From assembly GCA_008828725.1 (NCBI GenBank), contig MEHQ01001776.1, positions 760,474-824,473 on the forward strand: 64,000 nt of DNA, given 5' to 3'. The notes beneath the pieces were generated by a model. That model had not been told where the DNA came from. It saw only the letters and a list, made by a program, of their open reading frames with translations, and did no database searches. Origin of the DNA: Saccharina japonica. Lineage: Eukaryota; Sar; Phaeophyceae; Laminariales; Laminariaceae. Below, piece by piece: positions 12,901-24,500 of the stretch. Positions within the stretch are counted from its first letter, which is position 1. Each line of letters begins with the position of its first letter. Both the position numbers and the translations under genes were made by a program.

Positions 12901-13456
12901 TCGTACGAATTCGTACGTATAGATAAGAACACACACTATCAATAGAGACATCGTATTATAAGCAGAACCAAAAACAAAAATCTATCTGCAAAATGCAGCA
13001 CATCTGCGCCTAATAATTTGCTACGTATCATTTCGAGCCTATTTTATTGCAGAAATGATCCCACACAAAATTCAAGTAGTTTGCCACCACAAACATAGGT
13101 GCAGCTCTATATTCAAGCTCTCGTACCGCAAAAAAAAATACAAAAAAGTACTTGATCTATGTATAGCAATACCAACATAATATAGCTCCCTTTGTCTCGA
13201 TGTCGCGATCCAGCCCACGAACAACCAAATGCAACTTCTCGCCCCTCCCTCCGCGGACTCACCAAGGTAGAGCCCTCGCCTCGAAAGCGACCTGGGCGCT
13301 CGGGTCCTCAAAAGTGCCGAAGGTCGCAGCGACCATAGCCGTCTCCAAGCTGTCGATTGCGTGGGACAGGTTCTGCCCTATGGACAAGGTTTGCAGCCAT
13401 CTCGCCTCAGCGTCCTCAAAAGCAGCCTCGTCCATTAGGTGGTGGCTCATCCTCTC
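136..13456 (-). CDS. Unrecognised multi-exon gene, 3' part beyond the left edge
   Basis: Six candidate minus-strand exons have matching phases in order: 13456-13263, 4447-4345, 3659-3541, about 3028-2230, 2057-1744 and 270-136. The conceptual product is helical and HEAT/ARM-like at its start and end, with a long low-complexity Arg/Gly/Ala and Asp/Glu middle. I do not recognise the family. The grouping rests on strand and phase; it could be two genes, because 8.8 kb of satellite-rich DNA separates the first exon from the second. Confidence 0.4.
1065..1160. mobile_element. MITE family A relic
   Basis: CACAGTAAATAGGATCA, then AAAAACAGGGAAATATATGG, and a worn right end GTAGTTCCTGTTTGCTG...CCCCCC. 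Confidence 0.45.
1744..2057 (-). CDS. Acidic exon (Asp/Glu tract) of unrecognised gene
   Basis: Acceptor ACGGCAG, EAFVRAARGLAEDG, then about 65 residues that are nearly all Asp/Glu (encoded by GAT/GAC/GAG microsatellite, 1800-2015), then WENHRFPVVLDAQKAKALFE, ending CAGGAG|GTGAGC. Non-repetitive coding-like sequence on both sides of the tract argues that it is translated. Confidence 0.45.
2230..3028 (-). CDS. Candidate low-complexity exon of unrecognised gene
   Basis: Open frame containing MPPSLYRGYNMERRRR, an Ala/Gly/Val-rich stretch with MDVDDG, KREREES, EEVRKILLSLGKVERE and an Ala tract encoded by a CTG/CAG run (2295-2350), ending near EETPEDAGSLGGK. Boundaries are guesses from phase; the acceptor CGAACAG at 3028 and the donor GG|GTGTGA at 2230 are not strong. 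It may be shorter or partly intronic. Confidence 0.3.
3140..3440. repeat. AACGA/ACGAA pentanucleotide satellite
   Basis: Degenerate ACGAA units, cleanest at 3398-3437. Minus-strand FRFVSFRF ORFs are artefacts. Confidence 0.85.
3541..3659 (-). CDS. Exon of unrecognised gene
   Basis: Acceptor ACTGTCAG, then DNEPLMDALRPVMVF and a loop NGPYDFYNSNM, ending AT|GTGAGG in phase 2. It joins the exon at 4345 in phase 0. The upstream intron end is CAA/CAG microsatellite, U-rich on the coding strand. Confidence 0.6.
4345..4447 (-). CDS. Exon of unrecognised gene
   Basis: After CACCAG reads AITAVMGRQDLENDAPAQVF then LQHAIEFFIRTLDR, ending CGG|GTAAGC in phase 0. Helical, HEAT-repeat-like pattern. It lies directly beside an A-rich tract and a poly-C tract that are clearly non-coding. 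Confidence 0.6.
5158..9475. repeat. 4.3-kb GCCGTGG minisatellite tract, modular
   Basis: Hundreds of degenerate GCCGTGG(CA/TATG/GTGGTT) units. Orientation switches in blocks: mostly GCCGTGG at 5158-6055, CCACGGC at 6056-6385, GCCGTGG at 6660-7790, mixed after 8100. Non-satellite spacers lie at 5270-5690, 6390-6620 and 8265-8410. Long ORFs here (MPWHAV..., RGNHHG...) are artefacts of the repeat. Probably lies in an intron of the left-edge gene. Confidence 0.85.
10906..10995. repeat. Palindromic family B copy
   Basis: TTTAACCCTTTCAGAACTGC, CACACTAATTCCAAGTAATT, GGACCGGTTCTCAAGGGGTT. Confidence 0.55.
11483..11624. mobile_element. MITE family A copy, partly degenerate
   Basis: GTAACGGGGACC...AGTAAATAGGACC to GGTCCTATTTACT...AGTCCCCCG. 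It abuts the SINE-like element at 11715. Confidence 0.55.
11715..12050 (-). mobile_element. SINE-like element with tRNA-like head
   Basis: On the minus strand a tRNA-like head (AGACCAGTGGTCAGC as A box, AAGTTCGAATCCC as B box) is followed by a conserved body (GTCGACGAGGGAAG, ATCGCGATAAAAA-type, CCCCGGATCTGAGTTACGAC) and ends AATGGGATGGACAAAAAAA. No ORF; presumably moved by another element's reverse transcriptase. Confidence 0.6.
13263..13456 (-). CDS. Exon of unrecognised gene (helical, acidic)
   Basis: Acceptor GAGGCAG, then ERMSHHLMDEAAFEDAEARW and further amphipathic helices, ending CCT TG|GTGAGT in phase 2. It completes to Cys with the exon at 4447. The clean donor, open frame and protein-like composition support coding. 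Function unknown. Confidence 0.55.
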
Positions 13457-14999
13457 CTGCCTCTCCCCCAAAGATTAGAGATGCTTCTCCTATCCAGACC
13501 AATCCCCGTCTCGACCAGCACCTTTCGCGGTAGCTGTGCAGAGCAGGGGCTCCGTGCTCTGGGCCTTGAGCCGAAACAAAAACCTCTTCCACACGACTGA
13601 TTCGAGAGCACAGCAGCAGCAGCGGCAGTGCCTGTCACCAGCAAGGACACAAAAGAAACTCGATGCCTTCACAGAAAGGTGCCCGTTCCTTGGCTGGCTG
13701 GACCCCACGGCCACTCACAGGTCGGAGGACCCACCAGAACGACCGAGCATCCCGAAGATCCAGCTGTTATCCCACGCAGGTGTGAGGTGCTACACAGCCA
13801 GCAATACACAGGCACAGCAGCAGACAAAAACGCGGAGTTTGCACTGCTCCTGCTGCTGCAACTCTCCCAAAAATCTCTTCAGAAAAAACCTTTGGATTTG
13901 TTCTCGTGGAAACCCGGGGGATTTTCAGCGATTTTCATTTTTCCAATTTTGGCTTTTTGGCGCAATTTTATTCGTTCTGCTCATTTTGTTCATTTTCGTT
14001 AATTTCTGAACATTTTCTGTATTTTTGTTCATTTTGATGTATTTTGCTGTTTACTTGCTGCGCTGGTGATAGTACTACTTTCACTCCTCTCTTCTCTCCT
14101 CCCCATCATCGTTGATGGTCGTTTCGTGGGATCGTCCGTACCGATCCTATACCAAAACCTGGCGTGTACTACACGCTGCCCTCTAAGAAAGGGAAAGTGC
14201 CATAGATGTTGAGTCGAACCGGGGAACCTACCCTCAATAGTACTCGTACTGCTGCTGCTGTTGTTGCTGCAGTGCTGTGTACCATGCGTCGCTTCCTTCG
14301 CGTTTATGTCGCGTCGGCAGTCTTGAGTCTGTCTCGAGTTTTCAGAACTAACTCTAAAATGAACATAATGGCGAGAAATAAGAGCCTGATGAGCAGCCTG
14401 AGGGAGGGTTTCTTGTTTCTGGCACGTGGAGCGTGATTCGAAGCTCATCATACAGCATGCGTACATGCATACCAGGTACTATCGGTACGTACTTACCTGG
14501 TATGTACCGTCGTGGTACCAGTATCATATACTACCCGGTACCAGGTACCAGGCACCAGGCAATGGTACATGAATCATGTGCTCTGATGGATCATATGATA
14601 CAGCAGAGGCAGCATAATATCATCAGAAATAATCGATTATAAACCCGTTTCGGGCTGGTCGGTGTTACTTCTTCTCCAGTTGCTTTCCCGCTGGCCCGCT
14701 GGCTACTTTCCTGTAGTTTTCAATACAGAACAACATCGCCATAATAATCACCACCACCACACCACAATCTACAGCAGTATCTTCCATGCTGATTCTTCGG
14801 CCGTATCCTGGTAAAAAAATGAACAAACCAAAAATTCGCCCTCCCTCGCCGTTGGCTCCTCGCCTCGCCTTGGCCCCTCTCCCCTCGCCCCCCCTCGCCT
14901 CACCGCTCGCCCCTCACCCCTCGCCCCCTCGCTTCTCGCTATCAATCCCACTCTAAACGGCACGGATGTTCATCATTTTGATTTTTTCGGGATAGATAC

Positions 15000-15747
15000 G
15001 AGTGTCCGCGGTTGATGCCGCGGCACTTACTTGCCACGGTTGGTTCTGCCCGCGGACATTGCCATGGTATTTGCCATGGCATGTCACGGCAAGCCCCGCG
15101 GCAATGTCCACGGTAAGACCCATGGCAAGACCCACGGCAAGACCCGCGGCAATGTCCGCCACAGTAGTAGTTGTCGCGGTTCAAGAACCGCGACAAGTGT
15201 CGCAGCAAGTGTCGCCGCAAGTGTCGCCGCAAGTGTCGCGGCAAGTAATAAGTGTCGCGGCAAGTGTCCTGGCAAGTTTCGCGTCAAGTGTCCTGGCAAG
15301 TGTCGCGACAAGTGCCGCGGCAAGTGTCGCGGCAAAGTACCGCGGCCTCCAGTAGTAGTGGTCAACTGCTGATTCGTGAATCTTCCTAACCCATTTGCGC
15401 ACTCTGGTTGGCTAAGGGGGGGTACTATAGGTATATTATAAGCGGCCCAGTCAACCTATTTAGAGTCTTTCCAAGCACAGCATCCAAGCTTGCCGTATTA
15501 ACCTACAGCAGGGTCTTACCAGGCACAGCATCCAAACTTGCCGAATCATTCTACGAGTAGAGTGTTACCAAGCACAGCATCCTATTAATAGCACAGAATC
15601 ACTGCCTTATAGCTCAGTCAGTGGTTTGACCTTTATAAAACTAACAGCTTAGTAGGGTTCGGGTCGGAGAGTCGGCTTTAGGTGCCAAGCAAACAACAAC
15701 TTGCGCAATATTTCATATCCAATGAGGATTGAAATACAACAATTATA

Positions 15748-15821
<74 letters not shown>

Positions 15822-16695
15822 GCTTTTCAAGCTGAGTAGACTATTTACCACCTCCCTCGCAGCATAGAAACAACCAGTCGATTTTACGCGAAATACTTCA
15901 TTGCCTTGGCTTGTCACAGCAGTACGTAGTACATGTATTGTCGCGGGTCTTGCCGTGACACGACCCGTGACACGACCCGTGACACGATCCGCGACACTTG
16001 CCGCGACACTTGCCGCGACACTTGCCGCGGTGCATGCCGCGGTTCTTGCCGCGACACTCAACATGGCACTTGTCGCGTCACTTGCCGCGTCACTTGCCGC
16101 GACACTTGCCGCGACACCTGCTGCGACACTTGCTGCGACACTTGCCACGACACTTGTCGCGCTCAAGAACCGCGACAAGTGTGGCGGACATTGCCGTGGT
16201 GCTTGCCGTGACACTTGCCGTGGTGCTTGCCGCGGGTCTTGCCGCGACACTTAGCGCAACACGTGCCGCGTGTCTCTGCCGCGGACATTGCCACGGGTCT
16301 TGCTGTGGGCCTTGCCGCGGTGCATGCCGCGGTTCTTGCCGCGACACTCAATATGACATTTGTCACGTCACTCGCCGCGTCACTTGCCGCAACACTTGCC
16401 GTGGGTCTTGTCGCAGGCCTTTTGCCGCGGGCCTTTTGCCGCGACACTTGCCATGGTGCTTTCCGCGGGTCTAGCCGCGACACGTTTCGTAACACGTGCC
16501 GCGGGTCTTGCCGCGGACATTGCCACGGCGGCAGACATTCCGCGGATGTTGTGACATGCCGTGGATTCTGTCGTGGCGCTTGTCGCGGGAAATGCCGCGA
16601 GTCTTGCCGCGGAAGCCGTTCCACGGCATGTCGTGGCAGCGTCCGCGGCATGCCGCGACATGCCACGGACACTGCCACGACATGCCGCGGACGCC
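15000..16695. repeat. GCCGCG/TTGCCGCGACAC minisatellite in inverted blocks
   Basis: A left block (15000-15345) runs AAGTGTCGCGGC-wise and a right block (15930-16695) runs GCCGCGACACTT-wise with 12-bp periodicity, so the blocks are mutually inverted around 580 bp of other DNA, including a TTA microsatellite (15748-15820). Related to the 5-9 kb tract. Confidence 0.75.
15605..15672 (+). other. tRNA-like A/B box pair (pseudo-tRNA or SINE head)
   Basis: TAGCTCAGTCAGTGG resembles a tRNA A box and AGGGTTCGGGTC a B box about 32 bases later. Stems do not close into a proper cloverleaf, so not called a tRNA gene. Confidence 0.35.
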
Positions 16696-18472
16696 GCCAC
16701 GAAATAGTCATACAATTCAGGCGACTGGCACAACTGTACGCAGCGGGTTCTGCCCCGCCGGTGGTTGTCTCGCGCCCGAGGTGCACCCCCCGCCCCCTGC
16801 TCGACGCATAACTATCGTCGGTGCAAAGCGGGCGTCCCGGTCAGGGCCCTGTACAACAGCATGTACAATACCCCTCCGTCCTTTACCGTCACCCTGGTGC
16901 CGTAATACGTAATACTACTATTATGATTATACTCTACGTGTACTATTAATACTATTACTATTATACTTATATACTACTAGCGGTACGGCCACGGCTCCGC
17001 CCGTGGCGCTAGTTGTAGTACCTGGTATGCTACTGTTTCACTAGTATCCTCTAATGTAGCACTCTGAACGGAAATATGAGGACCATCGTGCCGGTCGGTA
17101 CCGACCCGGGGCATGTCCGTTTTTGTCCCCGGGTTGTTGGAGTTGTAGGTGTATGGAAGGGTTTATGATCCGAGGATGGGGACTTATCATCCCTGGGCGC
17201 GGCGGCGGGAGCTCGACCATGCACCCCAGCCAAATCCACAACCAGCCAGTGGGTCGGATACCATCATGCGTTTTGCGTTTTGTGTATATGGCCTAGGGGC
17301 CCTCAGCAGTGTCGTGTGAAGGGTTGTGTCGCTGTGTGTGCTGACGCTGTGCCTGCTGGGTTTGGTTCTGGTCAAAGCACTGTAGACTGTAGGCAGTGGG
17401 GCGGTTTAGACAACACGTAATTATTACGTAAATGGTTGACGTCAGCATAACCTGCCTGGACAACGTTCCAGAAACAGCTGGCAAATATTCCCAGATTTTT
17501 TTGACAATCTCTACAAAGTATATTATACTGCGAGTACCACTACTACTATTACTACTATTAATAGTGTTGTGTGGTACATGATGAGTATATGAGTCCATTC
17601 GAGGTTGATTCAGCATACTACAGCAAGTGTCAGGTATCTGGTATGATGACAGCGGTATTTAATCCCGAATCTGCGCCCACGATCTCGCCCTCGCCGCGCC
17701 TCTGGCCCCCGCCCCTCGCCCCGCGCCTAACCTCGCAACGCCCCCTCGCCCCTCGCCCCTCGCCTCCCGGCTTTCGCCTTTCGCCTCTTGCGCACTCTCT
17801 CCCTCGCCCCTCATCCTTGCCTGCTGCGATGATGATGTAAATAAAGTAATATGTGCCGTGTGTCGTGAAATGTATGTGTGCTCCGGAATATTCTGCCCCC
17901 TGTATGCCCATCACAGGTTGTATGCAACTGCTCTACTGAGTAATAATCGTATCGCTTACTGCAATATTTGCGACGTGTTGTCTTTGCCTCGCAGTTTGTT
18001 ACCACGGAGAGACCTTGTTCCTCTACGTATGTGATTAACAGGATCAAGAACCAGCACGGAAACTGTGTGACTGGGAAAAAAAAGAGTTGGTTGTGGATGG
18101 GTAGAAATGTAGGCTCCATGCGAAAACACATACCAGGTATTATTATACGAGAGTTACAACCAAATGTTGTAGGAAACTATCACGACGGGAGAAGGATTTC
18201 ATGCCCGCAGTTTCCTGATTGGTCAATGTTTTGGCCGTTGCTCTGTCTGTGGTGTGTTGCTCCCCTCTTGCTATCGATTGCTCGAGGTTGATTGTCGTGA
18301 GCCCCGGCTGTGGCTACGAGAACATGTGGCGGCGCTATGCGTATTCCCTACTGTTGTACTATTAATAGCGGACAGAGTCCTCCATCATCATAGTGCAGAG
18401 CGCGCCTTATCCCATACAAGGAATCTAGCCTGGGCGGGTATTTCTGTTTCTTACCCTTACACCAGGTGTTCA

Positions 18473-18558
18473 ACCCCTTAAGAACCGGCCCCACGTTTTT
18501 GGGGACAAACTGCTTGAAATTAATGTGGGATGTTGTTTTCAGTTCTGAAAGGGTTAAC
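18473..18558. repeat. Palindromic family B copy
   Basis: AACCCCTTAAGAACCGGCCC...TTTTTGGGGACAAACTGCTT to TTCAGTTCTGAAAGGGTTAA. Confidence 0.55.
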
Positions 18559-19589
18559 AGATATACCCTGCACTGTAGTTACCATCTCGAGGAGGGTGTT
18601 TCGATTTAACTTGACTCCGATTTTTGAGGGGTCTACTGGAGGTGCTCGTAGGGGAGGAGCACGGGGAATATTCTGCGACATGGGCGCCATCAGGCTAAAC
18701 CTGAAAATAATGGTTGAAATATACTCGGCCCTGAGCTTCCACGTTCAGTTCTATAAAGTTGTTTTCGCTCTTGAAAGAGGCGAGTTTTAGCCTCAATAAT
18801 ACGAGGTGTGGGGTAAATCTATACGAGGGCCTCATTATTGTTTTTCTTCGAATAATCGCATTTTCGATCCCTTTCCGATTTCTGGGTGTTATTGTTGACA
18901 TCCTTTGATCGTGGTGTGATTTTTGCATCTACGATTGTTCAGGGTAGGCTAATGTGAAGGGAGTGCTATACACCATACCTGGTGCGTATAGTAGAAGCTA
19001 CGAGTATATACAGAAAACTAAGGTCACCTATGATTCATTTATTACAATAAGTCGCGCTTATGTCAGGCGGTACGAATGTCGGCAGTAGGGAATGGATGCT
19101 CATCGAGTCCGGTTTATTGCTATGCTTGGCTTCCTGCCGTGCTCCTGCCAGGATAGACCTCAGGCTGCCCTCGAAGTACTGTAAGTGACAGCTGAATTGA
19201 CTAATACAAATGGAACGACTAACTACCCAGCACCGACATCCCTGTATTCCTGATAGGGGGATCCCTTCAAAATTCTTATCCCCGGCACCTCCCATTATCA
19301 GAGTTCAAAAAGGCCTTATACCCCCTGGGATAAATTTTGGAGCCGGAGTTCTCCGCCCCCTTCCCCTCTCCCCACCGCAACCATGTCATGCGGGATACCA
19401 GGCCAGGCATACGTACAGCAGCCGCAACAGCCGCATTTGCAGCACGTAAATTTAGGGATGAAATTGCGCCCAATCAGTGTTGTGTGACTGCGAGGGGTGG
19501 GGGCTATAAGCCTTAGCGCTAACAGCGCGCAGATTATTAAATGGTACAACGGAGAGCCAAGAAGGGGTACAATAATCAAAAGTTATAAC

Positions 19590-20060
19590 AGAACGGATGT
19601 CAAGAAAGTTCTGAAACCCATTGAAGCGAACAACGGAGGGCATCTACTTACAAGGAGCCGAGACCGTTCTACAAAGGTCAAAACACTTAACCACCGCAAA
19701 GAAAATGGTATATTGCTACTGCGCTATATACCGGGTAAGAGATCAACCAAATGAAAAAAAAAGTTAACACAACGGACAACAAGACAATCATGAAGATCAC
19801 CGATACGGATAACGGACGACATCTACTTACAACGAAGCGGGCTCAGCCGCAATTCAGCCAAGAAAAACACATTCCCAACCGAGCTACGTACCCGTAGCGA
19901 GTAAGAAGTCACCCAAATATAGCAATCAAACTTTCTAACACAACGAACACCAAGAAGTCTTGACCACAATTGAAGCAAAAATCAGACGAGGTACTTCATC
20001 TGCTCAGAAGGAAGCGAGACCAGTCTCAAAAGGCCAAAGGCTACAAACTGGTCCGAGGAA
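19590..20060. repeat. About 165-bp degenerate tandem repeat, three units
   Basis: Each unit holds an AACGGA..AA(G/C)AAG stretch, GCATCTACTTACAA-type and GAGACC(G/A)(G/T)TCT segments. Followed at 20250-20590 by CCAATCAGAAATCTCC repeats. Confidence 0.5.
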
Positions 20061-21510
20061 ACGATTTGGTACGGAGGCGTTCAATCGTCGGGGCGTTGGG
20101 TGTACAGGTAACAGCTGCTGCTGGTGATGACCCCCAGCCATAACCCTTCGGACTATGTCATGATAATATTACCATACTACAATGCCCGGCAAGGTGCGGT
20201 GGTGCGGTGTATTGCGGGGCGCGTTGGGGCGTGCTCTTCGTGGCCAGGAGCGAATCCTGCTCGTACCACCGATCATAAATCTCCTACAAAAAAAGTAGGC
20301 CAATCAGAGAACTGCAAGCACGGAATCCCTCTGATGACCCCCCCGAAAAAGTGCTTCGAACTCTAAGCGACGATATTGTGGCACTTCTCATCGCCAAGAG
20401 CGAATCCTGCTCGTACCACCAATCAGAAATCTCGTACCAGGTTTTGGAAAAAAAGACAACGAGAAACCTCCGACAAATTGAATACGTAGGCCAATCAGAA
20501 ATCTCCTATAAAAAAAATCGGCCAATCAGATATATTCAAAAACAAATATGCCCATCAGAAATCTCCAATAAAAAACAGGCCAACCAGAGCACGACACGCA
20601 TCTAACCCCCCTCTCCTTTGCGTGGGCTTCTGGCGCGCACATACCTACATTATATTTGAGGAGCGTTTCAACGGACCCTCACGCTTTCAACTAAACATTC
20701 ATAGCGCTACACCATGCCACTCAGTAAGCATCAGGGCCTTCGAACGACTCTCATGCTTTCAACAACAACGCCAAACGGTATCCCGTCGGACAGAATTGGA
20801 GCCTCCAGCGGATAGACATGCCTTCAAAACCAATGCAGGACAAAAAAAAAATAGGCCAGTAACTTGAGGGCCTTCGACGGGACTTTCAAGCCTCCAACAT
20901 CAACCCAACACGTAAGCCTGACCCTCAATATCCGGGCTTTCAAGGGGCCCTCGCGCCGTCAACAACTCGGCGCAACAACCAGCCAATCAACAACCAACCA
21001 AACAGTATCTCAGAGAAAAAATTATGGGGTGCCCATCATTTTCCTATTGGTCAAGTTGCTTGAAAGGGAATTTTGATTGGTGGGAAACCCCTGGTCGATC
21101 GGTGTCGTCATCCAGAGGGCCATGACGTCATTTTCGGAAAAAAAATGGAAATTCACAAAATGGCCGTGGATGCTGACGTCACCCTTTTTTATCGTTTGCT
21201 CAAGGAATAATCTCGGAATGTTATCAGTACTTGCCGACAGTCAACCAATCAGCATTGGGGCCTTCAACGCCCCCCCACGCCGTCCACAACGCGGCGCAAC
21301 AACAAGCCAATCAATAAAAGCCCACCAACTATCTGCAAATACAGAGATTCCAAGCACTGCAGCCGGGAAGCGTATGCTTCACCACAAAGCCAACGGGGAA
21401 GAGGGACAGAGGGAGGAGAGGGGTGGGGGTAGGGTTGCAGGGTTGCTGGTCTGCCAGCAGCAATCTGGGAAGACATGCCATCGGCCTATCAACTCCAAGG
21501 TGGGAGGTCT

Positions 21511-21564
21511 TCAGCACTTCACGGTCAGCATGTAGCGGATCCGCTGCTGACTCTCTTTGTACAC
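21511..21564 (-). CDS. PARP3: PARP exon 17: final strand and stop
   Basis: Seventeen codons and TGA, too short for routine ORF calling. VYKESQQRIRYMLTVKC matches the universal PARP C-terminal strand (VY.E.Q.R.RYLL). Acceptor TTTACAG, in phase with exon 16. Confidence 0.9.
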   Translation of the reverse strand: MYKESQQRIRYMLTVKC

Positions 21565-24500
21565 CTGTAAATACGGGGGGGGGGGGCGAAAATTGCGATC
21601 CGTGGGGTGTCAGTAGACCTCAGACTCGCCTTCTTTTACATTTTACCATGCAAAATTATCATACACTAACTTCAGGTAGTTTGTCCCCAAATCGAGGGTG
21701 AGGTTTTAGGGTTGATTGATTGATTGATTGAATGGTTGGTTGCTTGATTGCTTGATTGCTTGATTGGTTGATTGGTTTTACGTTAGAGGGTACCTGTTAC
21801 ATATTAATAACAGGTTTTCCTGTACTTGTATTATCACGAACGGAGAGGGGGACACGATCCCTATGAACCTTTCGGGGAAGGCTTTCTATCAGTGCGGTAG
21901 GCATTATACCTCCGGGGATAGTCCATAGTTCGTACATCGGACAGATCACGTTTTAGATCACCTGCTGTAGATCCAACATTTCCCCATAGGAGATGTCATG
22001 CAAGAGCCGTATCACATAAACCCCATCCGGCAAACACGTGCGCAAGAGCTGTGTCATACAGATCATACAGATCATACAGACCATACAGACCATACAGACC
22101 ATACAGATCATACAGATTATGCATATCCCACCGGGCAAACACGATCTAGATCGTGCAGATCATGCAGATCACCTAAATCAAGGATGCATCAGCCCCGAAA
22201 GATCTACATAATTAAAAAATGGGGATCTGATCTAATCTGTCCTGCGTGCGTGCGAAATGGTTCAAACGCTGCTCTGACAAAATACAAAATGACTTGTGCG
22301 TCCGAAGCGACGATCGGCCTGCCCGAGCTCGCATCACATGCCTAACCAAGGCACGTAGCACAACTGTCGGCGGCGCGGGGGTCGCATGAATCAACGCAGC
22401 TTCTCGCCGCCCCATGCACCGCACCAGCCCCGCAGTGGCTTGGGGGACCTAGAGTGACTACAACACCCTCCATGGCGGAATTATTCCTCAATTTCTCACC
22501 AGGTACTCCGAGTTCCCGAACCTCGACGCCTGGTAGGCCGGGTTGGACTTCGGCTTGCCCTGCGGTACGGTCACAGACTTTCCGTCGATCTTCAGCACAA
22601 CGTCTTTCGAGGGGTCCGGCTCCTGCATTCCCCTGGCCACCACCGAGTCGAAACCCTTTATTATGGGAAAAGGGGAAAAGGGAGAGCGAAAATATGTAAA
22701 CCCAGTAGGAGGCGGGGGGNGAGGACGAAGGGGGCGGCAGCTCCAGCATGGCGTCGAGAAATGGAGTTGGGGTGGTAGCAGCAGTGGTAGAGGTGCCAGC
22801 GGCGGTGGCAACAGCGGCGGTGGTGGTAGCGGCAGTGGTGGCAGTGGCGGGGGCGGGCGGTTGGCGGAGCCCGTTGTCGAGACCGCGCGGCAGCGCAAGC
22901 GCGCCGTCGTGCAAACGGGCGCATCATCGGGCGTGGGGATCGCGGCGGCGGCGGCGGCTGTGGGGGCGATTTCGCCAGGCGCCCACGGGCGGCAGGGAAA
23001 AGCGGCGGTGGCAGCGGTGGCAACTGCGGGGGGCGAGCATGCACAGACCACCCAGACGTCTGGAATGGCGGGGCAGGCGGCCATGCCTTCGGGTGCCTCG
23101 GTGAGCAAGTTTGTTTGTTTGTGTGTGTTTGATTTTTCGGGTATCGTGTGAGTACACCCTTGGCAGGTGGTATAGCACAGGCTTGCGTTGGTAGTGGTTG
23201 AACTACCTGACTGACGTCTGGACATCAAATGATTGGTTTCATGTTGATATATGCCGTCTAAGGGCCAATTAGAAAAGGCAAGAGGGAGCATAGAGAGGGG
23301 GAGGAGGTGGAGGGGAGGGGAGGGGGGGGTTACGTAGATCACGTGACATGTCACGTGACAGAATGTGCGACAGATCACGTAACATAATGTGCGGCAGATC
23401 AATGTGCGACAGATCACATGGACATATCGAATGCTAAAACAAATTAATATCGTATGCATGCTAATTGAAGCCATTCATTTAATTCACCCCATAGCCATCA
23501 ATAGTATCAGGTTTTACTCGTCGTACTTGTAATGTTTGTCTCCTAAAGATCGAAAATGTGTTTAAATGATGATAATGAACCCGGGTGTATGGGTGATTGT
23601 GCGACAAGCTATGGGAAAAAACGCGCAGAATTATATGCAACGGATCTCGGGGTAGATTTTGCACCAGATTAAGTGGTAGATTTTGCATCAGATTAACCGG
23701 TAGAGTTATGCAACAGTTCAAAACGGAATCTGAGGCGGCACATCACGTGGCAGATTGTGTGACAGCCTTTGCGACAAAAACAAGGGGCAGAGCACGCGGC
23801 AGATTTTGCAACCTCAAAGTTGAAAAATCAGGTTTCGTCTTGTTTTTAAGCTTGTTTTTTTGTGTGATGGCTCTTACCTCCTCTTTCTCCTCCTCCCCCC
23901 CCCCCNNNNNNNNNNNNNNNNNNNNNNNNNNNNNNNNNNNNNNNNNNNNNNNNNNNNNNNNNNNNNNNNNNNNNNNNNNNNNNNNNNNNNNNNNNNNNNN
24001 NNNNNNNNNNNNNNNNNNNNNNNNNNNNNNNNNNNNNNNNNNNNNNNNNNNNNNNNNNNNNNNNNNNNNNNNNNNNNNNNNNNNNNNNNNNNNNNNNNNN
24101 NNNNNNNNNNNNNNNNNNNNNNNNNNNNNNNNNNNNNNNNNNNNNNNNNNNNNNNNNNNNNNNNNNNNNNNNNNNNNNNNNNNGTCTATGGTCCTACGAC
24201 TACGGCCGTGCACGACATGAGTACCCCCCCCCCCCGTCTCAAAAGGGATGCGTGGTCAATGGTAAAATGGCTAAAGCAAGCAACAAATGAGTACACCCCC
24301 CCCCATACAACTGGTCAATGATCAAATGACTACGGGAAGCAACAAATGAGTACCCCCCCCCCTGCCATACAACTACGGCCGCACTGTATATCCCGGACAT
24401 TCTGTCACGTGATCTGTCACGTGATCTACCGATACATACACCGCGTGGACAAACATCCCCACCTTAGGAGGCGCGGTGAGGCGGTGATCGTCGACAGTAA

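Larger units (their letters stand above)
9476..13262. other. Non-coding stretch
   Basis: No convincing exon. Holds a degenerate CAGAGGC(N) array (9540-9625), telomere-like CCCTAA fragments (10395-10440), one palindromic family B copy, one MITE A copy, one SINE-like element and many TACCAGGTA motifs. Confidence 0.6.
13470..21510. other. Region 3' of the PARP gene, no gene supported
   Basis: Contains the inverted GCCGCG minisatellite, CTCGCC-rich tracts at 14835-14940 and 17680-17815, a palindromic family B copy and degenerate tandem repeats. No exon with paired splice sites was found. Confidence 0.5.

Noticed and set aside
15605..15672. tRNA gene
   Set aside because: A and B boxes are present but acceptor and T stems do not pair.
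22488..23474. 328-residue minus-strand ORF overlapping PARP exon 16
   Set aside because: Apart from exon 16 it is Pro/Ala-rich intron sequence with no matching splice sites; it crosses an N.
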